DNA of 64,000 nucleotides from Luteimonas chenhongjianii (GCF_002327105.1 NZ_CP023406.1:930001-994000), one strand, 5' to 3'. Numbered from the stretch's first letter, positions 37,110 to 47,473 are shown. Notes: generated by a model not told the origin, from the letters alone. Program-made: numbers and translations.

Positions 37110-38495
37110 ATGACCAACGTCAATTCCTCGACCATGACCCCGCGCGAGATCGTGCAGGAGCTCGACCGCCATATCGTCGGCCAGAACGCGGCCAAGCGCG
37201 CGGTCGCGATCGCGCTGCGCAACCGCTGGCGCCGCGCGCAGCTCGACGACGATCTGCGCAATGAAGTCATGCCCAAGAACATCCTGATGATCGGTCCGAC
37301 CGGCGTCGGCAAGACCGAGATCGCGCGCCGTCTGGCGACGCTCGCCAACGCGCCGTTCGTCAAGGTCGAGGCCACTCGCTTCACAGAAGTCGGCTATGTC
37401 GGCAAGGATGTCGAGCAGATCATCCGCGACCTCGCCGACACCGCGGTCAAGCTCTACCGCGAGCAGGCCAAGGTGCGCGTGCGCACGCAGGCCGAGGACC
37501 GCGCCGAGGACCGCATCCTCGATGCGCTGCTGCCCAGGCGCGAAACCCCGCAGCCGGGCTTCGGCTTCGGCGCGCAGACCGCAACGGTCGACATCGGCGC
37601 GGAGCCGTCGTCGAAGGAGTCTGAGACGCGGCAGAAGCTGCGCCGCCAGTTGCGCGCAGGCGAACTCGACGAGCGCGAGATCGAACTCGAACTCAGCGCC
37701 GGGCAGGGCATGGACATCCTGACCCCACCGGGCATGGAAGAAATGGGGCAGCAGCTGCGGCAGATGTTCGCCAATCTCGGCGGCGGCAAGACCCACAAGC
37801 GCAAGCTCGCGATCCGTGCCGCGCGGCCGCAACTCATCGACGAGGAAGCCGCCAAGCTGGTCAACGAGGACGAGGTGCGCGAGGCCGCGATCGAGGCCTG
37901 CGAACAGCACGGAATCGTCTTCATCGACGAGATCGACAAGGTCGCCAAGCGCAGCGAGGGCGGCGCCAGCGGCGCCGATGTCAGCCGCGAGGGCGTGCAG
38001 CGCGACCTGCTTCCGCTGGTCGAAGGCAGCACGGTCAGCACCAAGTACGGCTCGGTGAAGACCGACCACATCCTCTTCATCGCCTCGGGCGCGTTCCACC
38101 TCGCCAAGCCAAGCGACCTGATTCCCGAAATGCAGGGCCGCTTCCCGATCCGGGTCGAACTGACCGCGCTGACCAAGGACGATTTCGTCCGCATCCTCAC
38201 CGAGCCCAAGGCCGCGCTGACCACGCAGTACGTGCAGCTGCTCAAGACCGAGGGTGTCAGCCTGACCTTCGCGCCCGATGCCGTCGAGCGGCTCGCCGAG
38301 ATCGCCGCGCACGTCAACGAGCGTCAGGAGAACATCGGTGCGCGGCGCCTGCACACGGTGCTCGAGCGCCTGCTCGATTCGCTGAGTTTCGAGGCGCCGG
38401 ACAAGGGCGGCACCGTGGTCATCGATCGCGCGTATGTCGAAGCGCAGCTGGGCGATCTGGTGCAGGACCAGGATCTCAGCCGCTACATTCTCTGA
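37110..38495 (+). CDS. hslU: ATP-dependent protease ATPase subunit HslU
   Basis: This AAA+ unfoldase feeds HslV (461 aa). Walker A is [17 protein letters not shown], with [16 protein letters not shown] before it; Walker B is [14 protein letters not shown], sensor I is the FIASGAFH region, and the C-terminal sensor [19 protein letters not shown] is typical. The variable I-domain lies between. A strong intrinsic terminator follows, ending the hslVU operon. Confidence 0.97.
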   Translation: MTNVNSSTMTPREIVQELDRHIVGQNAAKRAVAIALRNRWRRAQLDDDLRNEVMPKNILMIGPTGVGKTEIARRLATLANAPFVKVEATRFTEVGYVGKDVEQIIRDLADTAVKLYREQAKVRVRTQAEDRAEDRILDALLPRRETPQPGFGFGAQTATVDIGAEPSSKESETRQKLRRQLRAGELDEREIELELSAGQGMDILTPPGMEEMGQQLRQMFANLGGGKTHKRKLAIRAARPQLIDEEAAKLVNEDEVREAAIEACEQHGIVFIDEIDKVAKRSEGGASGADVSREGVQRDLLPLVEGSTVSTKYGSVKTDHILFIASGAFHLAKPSDLIPEMQGRFPIRVELTALTKDDFVRILTEPKAALTTQYVQLLKTEGVSLTFAPDAVERLAEIAAHVNERQENIGARRLHTVLERLLDSLSFEAPDKGGTVVIDRAYVEAQLGDLVQDQDLSRYIL

Positions 38496-38524
38496 CCGCA
38501 CAGCGTTCACCACGGTCGACCATC

Positions 38525-38553
38525 GGGCCCGCATCATTGCGGGCCCTTTTTCT
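38525..38553 (+). terminator. Intrinsic terminator of hslVU
   Basis: GGGCCCGCA-TCAT-TGCGGGCCC, a perfect 9-bp stem with a 4-base loop, is followed by TTTTTCTT. Confidence 0.92.
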
Positions 38554-38568
38554 TGTGGTCGCGCCGCG

Positions 38569-39767
38569 ATGTCGAGCCCTGCACCGAAGCTTCTCGCCGC
38601 CAGTGCCTTGCTGGCATCGATGGTTGCCTGCACGCCGCGCGATGCGACAGCGCCGGATGCATCGGCGACTGCGGCGCTGCCCGACATCGCCCCGGCGTCC
38701 GCCGCGCAGTCGCCCGATGCGCGGGCAGCCCCTGGGGGAACGACGGCCGAGCCGGTCTACCGGGTGTTCCGCGATGTCGTCGTGGCCTGCGACAACGTCC
38801 GTCGCTGCGCAGCCATCGGCGTTGGCGACGACGCGTCCGGACTGGTGCTGTCGCTACGCCGCGATACGGGCGCGGACGGTGCGCAGGCGCTGGTGCTGCA
38901 AGCACCTGGAGGCACGGTCGACACCTCGGGCATGACCCTGGACGGCGCGGCTGCACCGGCGATCGTCGCGTTGCCTTGGCAGCGCGACGCTGGCGAGTCG
39001 GCCATCTTGCGCATCGAGGACCCGACGGCGATCGCACGGTTCATCGATCTGGTCCGCGACGGCACGCATCTGGGCGACGGCGCGGAGCGCAGCGTGTCGC
39101 TGTCGGGCCTCAATGCGGCGCTGCTTTACATCGACGAACACCAGCAACGCCTCGACACCTCCGGTGCATGGGGGCGACGCGGCGAACGCGATGACGCGGC
39201 CGTACCTTCAGCGCCCGCGCTGCCCGTGCTGGCGAAATCCGCGGCCTCGCCTCCGGCGCTCCCGGAAGACGAAGCCGGGCGCCTCATCCGCAGCGTACGC
39301 GAGGCGCAGGCCGCCGCGTTGCATGCCGAAGAATGCGACGCCCCCGGCGGCGCGTTCGACGTGTCGCGCCAGGACGCGGCCTTCCCGCTCGATGCGACGC
39401 AGGCGCTGGTTTTCGTGACCTGCTACAGCGGTGCCTACCAGAGCGCCGCCCTTGTGTTCCGCGCCGCCCGGGACGGCACCGAGGCCGCCCGCCTGACCCT
39501 GCCTGCGCCTCGGCTGTCCGGCGACTCCGAGCCTCGGGAGGTTTCAGCCTGCTGGTCGGCGCCGGCTACGATCCGCGCACCGGCACACTGTCGCAACACG
39601 CGCGGGGGCGCGGTATCGGCGACTGTGGCTACCACGCCAGATGGCAGTTCGACGGCCGGGGCTTCGCGCTCTCGCACTACGCCGAGATGACGCGATGCGG
39701 CGGCCTGGGCCCCGATGACTGGCCGGTGCTGTGGCGCGTGGCCGACCCGGCCGCCGGTATGCCTTGA
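38569..39767 (+). pseudogene. DUF1176 family lipoprotein gene with a frameshift
   Basis: The first ~320 codons encode an exported lipoprotein (lipobox SMVAC) with the DUF1176 layout: YRVFRDVVVACDNVRRCAAIG, then a domain ending FVTCYSGAYQSAALVF. At about 39532-39534 the reading frame breaks. The true continuation (SGGFSLLVGAGYDPRTGTLS, then GRGIGDCGYHARWQFDG and DWPVLWRVADP), which is the conserved family C-terminus, lies in the next frame. One base appears missing. Either the gene is inactivated or this is a sequencing error. No homopolymer lies at the break. Without a shift the protein ends at 39690 with an unrelated tail. Confidence 0.75.
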
Positions 39768-39818
39768 GCCTGCAGGAAGTCGTTGCCACAATCGCGCGCC
39801 CTGCCTGGCGCATCTTCC

Positions 39819-40262
39819 ATGTCCCTGTTGCTTCGACTCGTCGCGATCCTGCAGATCGCCGGTGGTTTCTACGGCCTGGCGGATGCGTTGCTGCGGCTCG
39901 CCTCCGGCCAGGGTGGCGGGGGTGCGGTGCTGGTGCTGGTGATCGGCCTGCTGCTGTCGACGTTCGCGATGATCGCCGGCGTGCTGCTGCTCGAGGGTGA
40001 CGCGCTTGGCGAACGCCTGTCGCGGATTGCGCTGGCCTTGCAGATTCCGGTGATCGCCACGCCCTGGCTGAGCTATGCCTGGCATGTCGGTGCGACCGTA
40101 CCGCTGCAGTTGCGGTTCGGACGACACGTCGTCCTCGATCTCGACTGGTCGGTGCCGTCGGAAGCACTGCGTCTGGCAATGGCGGGCCCATCGACCGCGG
40201 TGCTCGGGGTCAACCTGCTGGCCCTGGTGCTCTGGCTGGTGCTGCGCTTCGCGCGGCGCTGA
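39819..40262 (+). CDS. Integral membrane protein, unknown function (147 aa)
   Basis: This is a 147-aa protein with three or four hydrophobic helices (LVAILQIAGGFYGLADAL, VLVLVIGLLLSTFAMIAGVLL, ALALQIPVIATPWLSYAW and a C-terminal GVNLLALVLWLVLRF). The ATG at 39819 starts the first helix, and the earlier in-frame ATG adds a short polar stretch. CACAAT about 28 nt upstream may be a -10 box. No family is recognised. Confidence 0.6.
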   Translation: MSLLLRLVAILQIAGGFYGLADALLRLASGQGGGGAVLVLVIGLLLSTFAMIAGVLLLEGDALGERLSRIALALQIPVIATPWLSYAWHVGATVPLQLRFGRHVVLDLDWSVPSEALRLAMAGPSTAVLGVNLLALVLWLVLRFARR

Positions 40263-40302
40263 AGGCCCAGGCCGTACGCGGTGTCGGCGTGACGGCTGCA
40301 AA

Positions 40303-40326
40303 GGGCCAATTGGGGTATATTGGCCC
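40303..40326. promoter_or_regulatory. Palindromic operator over the -10 box of the Phd-zeta operon
   Basis: GGGCCAAT-TGGGGTAT-ATTGGCCC is a perfect 8-bp inverted repeat with an 8-bp spacer. TATATT (40316-40321) within it is a good -10 box. The position fits autoregulation by the downstream antitoxin, as for Phd/YefM proteins. Confidence 0.65.
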
Positions 40327-40350
40327 TCACCCTGGCGCGGAGTGGTCGCG

Positions 40351-40707
40351 ATGACGATGTCCCTGAAGCTCGATGCCCTCGATGCGCTGCCGCGTACGCC
40401 GGCCTCCGACGTCAAGAAGCTCGGCTGGCGCGGCGTGATGAAGACCATCGCGCGTGGCGGCAAGGTCGTGGTGACGAACCACAACACCCCCGAGGCGGTG
40501 ATCCTCTCGGCCGACGAGTACGACGCGATCCTGCGCGCGCTCGACGCGGCCGGTGCCTCGCAGCGCTCGGCGCTGGACACCCTGCGCGCACGCTTCGACG
40601 AGCGCCTGGCCGCCCTGGAGGCCGACGACGCCGGCGCGCGCCTGCGCGCGGTGATGGCCGGGCCGGCGCGGCTGGACGGCAAGGTCAAGGCCGGCGCGAC
40701 CTGCTGA
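40351..40707 (+). CDS. Phd/YefM-like antitoxin domain protein
   Basis: This 118-aa protein has an N-terminal Phd/YefM DNA-binding fold, with TPASDVKKLGWRGVMKTIARGGKVVVTNHNTPEAVILSADEY-type organisation (the VVVTNHNTPEAVIL strand-turn is characteristic), and a C-terminal helical tail RFDERLAALEADDAG for toxin binding. GGAG precedes the ATG by 8 nt. It is followed after 2 nt by a zeta-type kinase gene. A palindromic operator lies over its promoter. The pairing suggests a type II toxin-antitoxin module. Confidence 0.78.
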   Translation: MTMSLKLDALDALPRTPASDVKKLGWRGVMKTIARGGKVVVTNHNTPEAVILSADEYDAILRALDAAGASQRSALDTLRARFDERLAALEADDAGARLRAVMAGPARLDGKVKAGATC

Positions 40708-40709
40708 GC

Positions 40710-41348
40710 GTGACGCGCCCGGTCCTCTACGTGCTGGCCGGCGTCAATGGCGCCGGCAAGAGTTCGGTTGGCGGCTACCTGCTGCAGCGCGCCGGCATGG
40801 CCTGGTTCAACCCCGACACCTTCGCGCGCGAACTCGCCGCAGTCACCGGCTGCACGATGGCCGAAGCGAATGCCGAAGCCTGGCAGGAAGGCATGCGCCG
40901 GCTCGATATCGCACTGGCGGCGGGCCGCAGTCACGCGTTCGAGACCACGCTCGGCGGCAACACCGTGCCGGCGCGCATCGCGCAGGCCGCGCGCACCCAC
41001 GACGTGCTGATGTGGTTCTGCGGCCTGGCCTCGCCAGAGCAGCACATCGCCCGTGTGCAGGCCCGCGTCGCCGCCGGTGGGCACGACATTCCCGAGGCCA
41101 GCATCCGCGCGCGCTGGACCCGCGCCCGCGAGAACCTCATTGCACTGATGCCGGTGCTCGCGCAGCTGCAGGTCTACGACAACAGCGTCGACGTCGCGCG
41201 TGGAGAGTCGGTGCCGGATCCGGTGCTGCTTCTGGAGATGGTCGGCGGCGCGCTGGTGGTGCCGGATGCCGACGACCTCGAGGCGCTGGCGGCCACGCCC
41301 GACTGGGCGAAACCGCTGCTCGAAGCCGCGCTCGACAGCGCGCCCTGA
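40710..41348 (+). CDS. Zeta toxin family P-loop kinase
   Basis: This 212-aa P-loop phosphotransferase starts at GTG. Walker A is GVNGAGKSS with Lys17 and Ser18. AWFNPDTFARELA holds the substrate-binding Asp typical of zeta toxins, and SHAFETTLGGNTVPARI matches the zeta/AAA_33 block. True zeta toxins phosphorylate UDP-N-acetylglucosamine and block cell-wall synthesis; shorter relatives have unproven substrates. It is coupled to the Phd-like gene, not to the usual epsilon antitoxin. Confidence 0.78.
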   Translation: MTRPVLYVLAGVNGAGKSSVGGYLLQRAGMAWFNPDTFARELAAVTGCTMAEANAEAWQEGMRRLDIALAAGRSHAFETTLGGNTVPARIAQAARTHDVLMWFCGLASPEQHIARVQARVAAGGHDIPEASIRARWTRARENLIALMPVLAQLQVYDNSVDVARGESVPDPVLLLEMVGGALVVPDADDLEALAATPDWAKPLLEAALDSAP

Positions 41349-41440
41349 CGCGCCGTTTCTCGCAGCTGGCAGCGGTATCGACGTCCGCCCATCGCCAGCT
41401 TTGCTCCCGGAAGGTGGCGCGCCCTTGCGCCGCCCGGTCT

Positions 41441-43063
41441 TCAGTGCAGCGGCGGCGGTTCGGCAGCCGGCTTGTCGTGCACGCCCAACCGCTCGACCAG
41501 GGTGGCGCTGGCGGCATTGAGCCCGAGGACCTCCACAGTGACGCCCCGCGCACGCAATTTCATCACCACGGTGTCCAATGCGCCGATCGCGCTGAGATCC
41601 CAGAAGTGCGCATGGCTGACATCGATCACCACGCGCTGCACCGGCTCCAGCAGGTCGAAGGCATCGCCGAAGGCGTTGGCCGACGCGAAGAACACCTGGC
41701 CACGCACGACGTAGCGGCGCGTGCCGTCGGCGTCCTGCATCGTTTCGACATCGAGCAGGTGCCCGACGCGGCGCGCGAAGAACAGCGCCGACAGCAGCAC
41801 GCCGGTCAGCACGCCCTTGGCCAGATCGTGGGTGGCCACGGTGACGGCGACCGTCGCCAGCATCACCACGCTCGAGCCCGCCGGATGCCGGCGCAGGTCG
41901 CGCAGCGACTGCCAGCTGAAAGTGCCGATCGAGACCATGATCATCACCGCGACCAGGGCCGCCATCGGGATGCGCGCCACCCACGCACCGGCGAACACCA
42001 CCAGCGCCAGCAGCACGGTACCGGCCACCAGCGACGACAGACGGCCACGCCCGCCCGATTTCACGTTGATCACCGACTGGCCGATCATCGCGCAGCCCGC
42101 CATGCCGCCGAGGAAACCGGTGACGACATTGGCCGTGCCCTGGCCCACGCATTCGCGGTGACGGTCGCTGGCGGTATCGGTCATGTCATCGACGATGCGC
42201 GCGGTCATCAGCGACTCGAGCAGGCCGACCACGGCCAGCGTCGCCGATACCGGGAAGATGATCGCAAGCGTCTCCCAGTTCAGCGGAATCTGCGGCAGCA
42301 GGAACACCGGCAGGCTGTCGGGCAGGGCGCCCTTGTCGCCGACGGTCGGGATTACCCAGCCGAAGTACAGGGACGCGCCGGTCAGCAGCACGATCGCCAC
42401 CAGTGGCGGCGGCACCGCTACGCCACGCGACCAGCGCAGCAGCACCGCGACCGCCGACAGGCCGAGGCCGAGCGCCGGCAACAGCAGGCCGTCGCCCAGG
42501 CTCGCGATGCCCAGCGCCAGCCCCACGGCCAACGGGATCTGCCCGATGCCGGGAAACAGCTGGCGCGACAGCCATGGCAGGCCATAGATCAGGACCAGTC
42601 CGGCGATCACGATCGGATACACCAGCCCCGGCACGCCGATCAGCTCGGGCAGTTGGGCCATGAAGATCAGGATCGCCAGCGCATTGACGAAACCGGTGAT
42701 CACCGAGCGCGACACGAAGCGCATCAGCGTCGCGAGTTTCAGGGCGCCGGCCGCGATCTGCAGCAGGCCGGTGAGGATGGTCGCCGCCAGCAGATATTGC
42801 AGGCCGTGGTCGCGCACCAGGGTGACCATCACCAGCGCCATCGCTCCGGTCGCGGCGGAGATCATCGCCGGGCGGCCGCCGACGATCGCGGTGATCACCG
42901 CGATCGAGAACGAGGCGTAGAGGCCGACGCTGGGATCGACGCCGGCAATGATCGAAAACGCGATCGCCTCGGGAATCAGCGCCAGCGCGACGACGAGTCC
43001 GGCGAGCACGTCGCCGCGGATGTTGCCGAACCATTGCTGGCGCAGCGGAAGCTTCGATTGCAT
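41441..43063 (-). CDS. SulP family anion transporter with STAS domain
   Basis: This 540-aa transporter begins [20 protein letters not shown], followed by the SulP signature [20 protein letters not shown] and GLYASF. About 10-12 membrane helices precede a C-terminal STAS domain ([20 protein letters not shown]). [20 protein letters not shown] matches the BicA/YbaR-like branch that includes bicarbonate and dicarboxylate carriers. The substrate cannot be set from sequence. The ATG at 43063 gives the family N-terminus, with AGGG 11 nt upstream. An in-frame ATG at 43123 is possible but adds an atypical leader. Confidence 0.9.
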   Translation of the reverse strand: MQSKLPLRQQWFGNIRGDVLAGLVVALALIPEAIAFSIIAGVDPSVGLYASFSIAVITAIVGGRPAMISAATGAMALVMVTLVRDHGLQYLLAATILTGLLQIAAGALKLATLMRFVSRSVITGFVNALAILIFMAQLPELIGVPGLVYPIVIAGLVLIYGLPWLSRQLFPGIGQIPLAVGLALGIASLGDGLLLPALGLGLSAVAVLLRWSRGVAVPPPLVAIVLLTGASLYFGWVIPTVGDKGALPDSLPVFLLPQIPLNWETLAIIFPVSATLAVVGLLESLMTARIVDDMTDTASDRHRECVGQGTANVVTGFLGGMAGCAMIGQSVINVKSGGRGRLSSLVAGTVLLALVVFAGAWVARIPMAALVAVMIMVSIGTFSWQSLRDLRRHPAGSSVVMLATVAVTVATHDLAKGVLTGVLLSALFFARRVGHLLDVETMQDADGTRRYVVRGQVFFASANAFGDAFDLLEPVQRVVIDVSHAHFWDLSAIGALDTVVMKLRARGVTVEVLGLNAASATLVERLGVHDKPAAEPPPLH

Positions 43064-43242
43064 GGGGAAAAGCCCTGACGGGCCGGACGCGGAACCCGCG
43101 GCCGGCGGAATGACGGTATGCACGCATAGCAGGCGGCCAGCCCGGTCGGGCGGCGCGACGTCGAGGCTATGGTGGCGTGGTCGTCATCGAAAGGGCAGCT
43201 GGGTGAGACACGGGGCGCGCAGTCTAGCGGACGCAGCGCGGC

Positions 43243-43698
43243 TCAGTCCTCGCCGATGTCCTCGTTCCAGACGTCCGGATGTTCGGCGATGAAGCCGCCG
43301 AGCAGGTTCACGCATTCCTGGCTCTGCAGGTCGACGACCTCGACGCCGCTCTCGCGCAGCCAGTCGATACCGCCCTGGAAGGTCACCGATTCGCCCACCA
43401 CCACCGTGCCGATGCCGAACTGGCGCACCAGGCCGCTGCAGTACCAGCAGGGCGCGAGCGTGGTGACCATGATCGTGTCGCGATAGCTGCGTTGGCGCCC
43501 GGCCTTGCGGAAGGCGTCGGTTTCCCCGTGCACCGAGGGGTCGTTCTCCTGCACGCGGCGGTTGTGGCCACAGCCGAGCAGGCGCCCGTCCTGGTGGTAG
43601 AGCGCGGCGCCGATCGGGATGCCGCCTTCGGCCAGGCCCTTCCGGGCCTCGGCGATGGCGGTGTCGAGCAGGGCGCGGTAGTCGGGTGTGCTGATCAT
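43243..43698 (-). CDS. Nucleoside/cytosine deaminase (yeast Fcy1-like)
   Basis: This 151-aa zinc deaminase of the CDA fold binds Zn through His57 in the HGE motif (Glu59 catalytic) and Cys84 and Cys87 in [13 protein letters not shown]. The whole architecture, including GHNRRVQ before the [15 protein letters not shown] after the cysteines and the end [12 protein letters not shown], resembles yeast cytosine deaminase more than bacterial CodA or TadA. It probably deaminates cytosine, though related bases are possible. Stand-alone gene. Confidence 0.85.
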   Translation of the reverse strand: MISTPDYRALLDTAIAEARKGLAEGGIPIGAALYHQDGRLLGCGHNRRVQENDPSVHGETDAFRKAGRQRSYRDTIMVTTLAPCWYCSGLVRQFGIGTVVVGESVTFQGGIDWLRESGVEVVDLQSQECVNLLGGFIAEHPDVWNEDIGED

Positions 43699-43820
43699 CG
43701 GAGCGGTCTCCTGGATGCGGACGCGCAGTCTGCCCCTGGTCCGGGGCCGGGTCGAGGCTGCGAATTTTTAACAACTGCGTGGCAGAATCCGCGCCCTCCC
43801 TTAGCGACGCAAGAACACCT

Positions 43821-45365
43821 ATGGAATGGCTGGCCGACCCGACGATATGGATGGGTCTGGCGACCCTGGTGGTCCTCGAGATCATCCTGGGCATCGACAA
43901 TCTGGTGTTCATTGCGATCCTTGCCGACAAGCTCCCCCCGGAGCAGCGCGACAGGGCGCGTGTGATCGGCCTGACGCTGGCGCTGCTGATGCGGCTGGTG
44001 CTGCTCGCGCTGGTCGCATGGATTGCCGGGCTGATCACGCCGCTGTTCACGGTCTGGGGCCAGGCATTCTCGGGACGCGACCTGATCCTGTTGCTGGGCG
44101 GCGTATTCCTGCTGTTCAAGGCGACGATGGAGCTGCACGAGCGGCTGGAGGGACATCAGAGCCAGAGCAATACCAAGAAGGTCTACGCCTCGTTCGGCGT
44201 GGTGCTGACGCAGATCGTCGTGCTCGATGCGGTGTTCTCGCTCGACTCGGTGATCACCGCGGTCGGCATGGTCGAGCACCTTGGCGTGATGTATGCCGCG
44301 GTCACGATCGCGATGGCGGTGATGCTGCTGGCCAGCAAGCCGTTGACGACCTTCGTCAACAAGCATCCCACCGTCGTCGTGCTGTGCCTGGGTTTCCTGT
44401 TGATGATCGGCTTCAGCCTGGTCGCCGAGGGGTTCGGCTTCAAGATCCCCAAGGGCTATCTGTATGCGGCGATCGTGTTCTCGATCCTGGTCGAGGCCTT
44501 CAACCAGTGGTCGCGCTTCAACCGCGAACGGCACGTCCAGCAGTTGCCGTTCCGCCAGCGCACCGCCGACGCCGTGCTGCGTCTGCTGGGCACGCGCCCG
44601 GAAACCCAGTTCGAGCCGGGCACCCCCGAGGCCCCGCGCGGCGACGGCGGCGAGCAGCTGGAGGCCGCCGAGCACGACATGATCCGCAGCGTGCTGACCC
44701 TGGCCGAGCGGCCGGTGTCGAGCGTGATGACGGTGCGCAGCGACCTGGAATGGATCGACGCGACGCGCGGCATCGAGCATGCGACCGCGCGATTGATCGA
44801 ATCGCCGCATACGCGCCTGCTGGTCTGTGACGGCGAGCTCGACCAGATGCTGGGCCTCGTGCAGAGCGGCGAACTGCTCTCGAGCGTGCTGCAGGGCCGC
44901 GCGCTGAACGTCACCGATTTCGTCCGCGAGCCGCTCGTGGTGCCCGAAGGCACGTCGACCCTGCGTGTGCTCGAGCAGATCCGCGCCCATCCGATCCCGG
45001 TGGCCGTGGTGGTCGATGAATACGGCAGCATCGAGGGCATGGTCACCGCCAATGACCTGCTGGCGACGATCGCCGGCGATCTGGTCGACACCCGCGACGC
45101 GGACTACGGTGCGCAGTGGATCGAGGACGGTGTCTGGCTGGTCGATGCTTCGATGTCGCTGCAGGACCTGGAGCATGCGACGGGCATCACCCTGCCGCGC
45201 GATGCGACCTACGTGACCCTCTCGGGCCTGGTGTTGCACCTGCTCGACCGCATGCCGGTCGAAGGCGATGAACTGCGCGTGGAAGGCCAGTTGCTGCGCG
45301 TGGAATCGCTGGAACGGCGGCGCGTGGGCAAGCTGCGGATCACGCGATTGCCGGATGAGGGATAA
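43821..45365 (+). CDS. TerC family membrane protein with CBS pair and CorC-HlyC domain (YoaE/YegH-like)
   Basis: This is a 514-aa protein. Residues 1-230 form a seven-helix TerC domain ([20 protein letters not shown], then [17 protein letters not shown]; both intramembrane Asp motifs GIDNL and [11 protein letters not shown] are kept). Then follow two CBS domains ([15 protein letters not shown] and [19 protein letters not shown]) and a C-terminal CorC/HlyC transporter-associated domain. The closest model is E. coli YoaE. TerC proteins are tied to manganese export. No yybP-ykoY riboswitch fits in the short upstream region. ubiE follows directly. Confidence 0.9.
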   Translation: MEWLADPTIWMGLATLVVLEIILGIDNLVFIAILADKLPPEQRDRARVIGLTLALLMRLVLLALVAWIAGLITPLFTVWGQAFSGRDLILLLGGVFLLFKATMELHERLEGHQSQSNTKKVYASFGVVLTQIVVLDAVFSLDSVITAVGMVEHLGVMYAAVTIAMAVMLLASKPLTTFVNKHPTVVVLCLGFLLMIGFSLVAEGFGFKIPKGYLYAAIVFSILVEAFNQWSRFNRERHVQQLPFRQRTADAVLRLLGTRPETQFEPGTPEAPRGDGGEQLEAAEHDMIRSVLTLAERPVSSVMTVRSDLEWIDATRGIEHATARLIESPHTRLLVCDGELDQMLGLVQSGELLSSVLQGRALNVTDFVREPLVVPEGTSTLRVLEQIRAHPIPVAVVVDEYGSIEGMVTANDLLATIAGDLVDTRDADYGAQWIEDGVWLVDASMSLQDLEHATGITLPRDATYVTLSGLVLHLLDRMPVEGDELRVEGQLLRVESLERRRVGKLRITRLPDEG

Positions 45366-45366
45366 T
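45361..45366 (+). promoter_or_regulatory. Predicted -10 box of leaderless ubiE promoter
   Basis: GATAAT overlaps the stop codon of the TerC/CBS gene and ends 6 nt before the ubiE ATG. No Shine-Dalgarno sequence precedes ubiE. Confidence 0.45.
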
Positions 45367-45372
45367 CGGCCC

Positions 45373-46134
45373 ATGAGCGACGAATCCAGCAAGCCCGGTA
45401 CCACCCATTTCGGCTTCCGCGACGTGCCCACCGGGGACAAGCAGAAGCTCGTCGGCGAGGTGTTCTCCTCGGTCGCCGGCAACTACGACCTGATGAACGA
45501 CCTGATGAGTCTGGGTATCCATCGGGTCTGGAAGCGGTATTTCGTGGCCACCGCGCAGGTGCGCACCGGCGACCGCGTGCTCGATCTCGCCGGCGGTACC
45601 GGCGACATCGCCGCGCTGCTGCGCGAGCGCGTCGGCGACTCGGGCGAGCTGGTGCTCGGCGACATCAACGCCTCGATGCTGCGCGTCGGCCGCGACCGCA
45701 TGACCGACCGCGGCCAGGTGCGCGGCTTCGGGTACGTGCAGTGCAATGCCGAGACGCTGCCGTTCCCCGACAACAGCTTCGATCTCGTCACGATCGCTTT
45801 CGGCCTGCGCAACGTGACCGACAAGGACGCGGCGCTGCGCGAGATGCTGCGCGTGCTCAAGGTGGGCGGCCAGGCGCGCGTGCTGGAGTTCTCGGAAGTG
45901 AAGGCCGACTGGTTCAGGCCGATCTACGACTTCCATTCCTTCAAGGTGCTGCCGCGGCTGGGCAAGCTGTTCGCGCGTGATGCCGACAGCTACCAGTACC
46001 TGGCCGAATCGATCCGCAAGCACCCGCCGCAGGACGCGCTCAAGGCCATGATGGAGGCGGCCGGCTTCGCCCGCTGCCGCTACCGCAACCTCAACGGCGG
46101 CATCGTCGCGATCCACGACGGCTACAAGGCCTGA
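45373..46134 (+). CDS. ubiE: Ubiquinone/menaquinone biosynthesis C-methyltransferase UbiE
   Basis: This SAM-dependent methyltransferase acts in the quinone pathway (253 aa). The SAM-binding motif is [15 protein letters not shown]. Family signatures are [18 protein letters not shown] and the second motif region [39 protein letters not shown] is the normal start. Convergent with the HDOD gene, with a GC-rich hairpin between them. Confidence 0.96.
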   Translation: MSDESSKPGTTHFGFRDVPTGDKQKLVGEVFSSVAGNYDLMNDLMSLGIHRVWKRYFVATAQVRTGDRVLDLAGGTGDIAALLRERVGDSGELVLGDINASMLRVGRDRMTDRGQVRGFGYVQCNAETLPFPDNSFDLVTIAFGLRNVTDKDAALREMLRVLKVGGQARVLEFSEVKADWFRPIYDFHSFKVLPRLGKLFARDADSYQYLAESIRKHPPQDALKAMMEAAGFARCRYRNLNGGIVAIHDGYKA

Positions 46135-46140
46135 TCGAGC

Positions 46141-46162
46141 GCGCGGCGCCGCTGCGCCGCGC
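46141..46162. terminator. Hairpin between ubiE and HDOD gene
   Basis: GCGCGGCGC-CGCT-GCGCCGCGC is a perfect 9-bp stem. There is no T run, so it is only a possible terminator for the convergent pair. Confidence 0.4.
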
Positions 46163-46168
46163 AAGGCG

Positions 46169-47239
46169 TCAGTAGGACGCGGTGCCGGCGTCCCCGGGCG
46201 ACGCGGCCGCCAACGCGCGCCAGTGCGGCAGCATGGGCAGCGCGCCGACGCGGGCCAGATAGTCGTGATCGACCTCGGTGCCGCGGACCAGCGCCGCGGC
46301 GACGTGCACCGCGCCGGTGATCCAGAACGCGCCCGACATCTGCGTGGGCTGGTCGTGATAGGCGACCGCTTCGACGATCGGCGTCGGCAGGCCCCACAGC
46401 CCGAGCAGGTACGCCCCAGCAACGCTGTGCGGTACTTCGCCCAGGTCTTCCTGGGGCAGCAGGCGCCCCACTTCTGCGAGCAGGCCCGCGGTCGCAGCGA
46501 CGCCGGCGCCAACGCCCGGGAGGAGCTGTCCGGCCAGCCACGACGTGCGCAGGGCGCGCTCGCGCAGCCCATCCATCTCGGGCCCGGAGGCGAACACCTC
46601 GCTCACCAGCACCATGCGGCGCAGGGCCTCCTTGCCCAGGCGGACCACCGCGGTGCGCAGATCGCAGATCTCGCGCCCGGCCGCGTAGTAGGCCGAATTG
46701 CTCAGACGCAGCACGCGCGCCGCCAGCGCCGGATCCTGCGCGGTGATCGCCGTGATCGCGTGGAGGCCGGCTTCGGGGTCGCGCAGCAGGCGCGTCAGCG
46801 CGAGATACTGCCGGGGCGCGGCGGGCAGGGTGCCGATGCCCGCGATCACGCGCTTGAGTTCCGGATCGTCGAGCAGGCGCTGGAGATCCTGCATGCCCTG
46901 CACCGCTGCGGCGATGGTGCGGGTGTCGAGCGGTTCGGCCAGCACGCGCTGGGCGTATTCGAGTGCCTCGACCGCGCGGGCGTTGTCGCCGGACTCCATC
47001 AGCACGATGCGCACCGCATGCGGACGACGGACACGGACTTCGTCGAGCAGACGGTTGCAGCGGGGCCAGTCGCTGTCGGCGGAGCACACGAATGCATCGG
47101 GCTCGAGCGCGGCGGCGGAACTGCCCGCATCGACGCCGGGCGGAAGCCAGCTGACCCGCCAGTCGAGTCCGCGCGTCGCGAGTTCGTTCTGCAGACGCGT
47201 GACCTCGTCACCGTGATCCCACGCTACGACCAGATGCAC
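46169..47239 (-). CDS. HDOD domain signalling protein with degenerate receiver-like N-terminus
   Basis: The HDOD domain (about residues 130-320) shows LKRVIAGIGTLPAAPRQYLAL and AITAQDPALAARVLRLSNSAYY, a typical HDOD core. A shorter N-terminal part (VHLVVAWDHGDEVTRLQNEL, RIVLMESGDN, VLAEPLD) follows the receiver fold but lacks a clear phosphoacceptor. HDOD proteins take part in c-di-GMP and stress signalling in xanthomonads. The start is taken as GTG at 47239, with AGGG 8 nt upstream. The frame is open to an ATG at 47317. A GGDEF-EAL gene lies just upstream in the same direction. Confidence 0.8.
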   Translation of the reverse strand: MHLVVAWDHGDEVTRLQNELATRGLDWRVSWLPPGVDAGSSAAALEPDAFVCSADSDWPRCNRLLDEVRVRRPHAVRIVLMESGDNARAVEALEYAQRVLAEPLDTRTIAAAVQGMQDLQRLLDDPELKRVIAGIGTLPAAPRQYLALTRLLRDPEAGLHAITAITAQDPALAARVLRLSNSAYYAAGREICDLRTAVVRLGKEALRRMVLVSEVFASGPEMDGLRERALRTSWLAGQLLPGVGAGVAATAGLLAEVGRLLPQEDLGEVPHSVAGAYLLGLWGLPTPIVEAVAYHDQPTQMSGAFWITGAVHVAAALVRGTEVDHDYLARVGALPMLPHWRALAAASPGDAGTASY

Positions 47240-47473
47240 GGCATTTCCCTGCGCGACATGAAGAGCGGAATCATAGCAATGCGGCACGAGGCTGAATGCC
47301 TGCCGGCAATCGCGCACGCACGCGGCCGGGCGTGACGCCCGCGGATGCGCCTGTCGCCGCGGCCCGGGTGGATGCCGCGCCGACCGGGCTCACGGCGGCA
47401 ATCGGCGCCGCGCTGCCGACCGCGTGCCGGGTGGTCGTGGATGCTCGCGATGCCAGCGCGGCAGCGCAGGTGG

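Noticed and set aside
43699..43820. Manganese (yybP-ykoY) riboswitch before the TerC-family gene
   Set aside because: The interval is short and shows no matching conserved loops.
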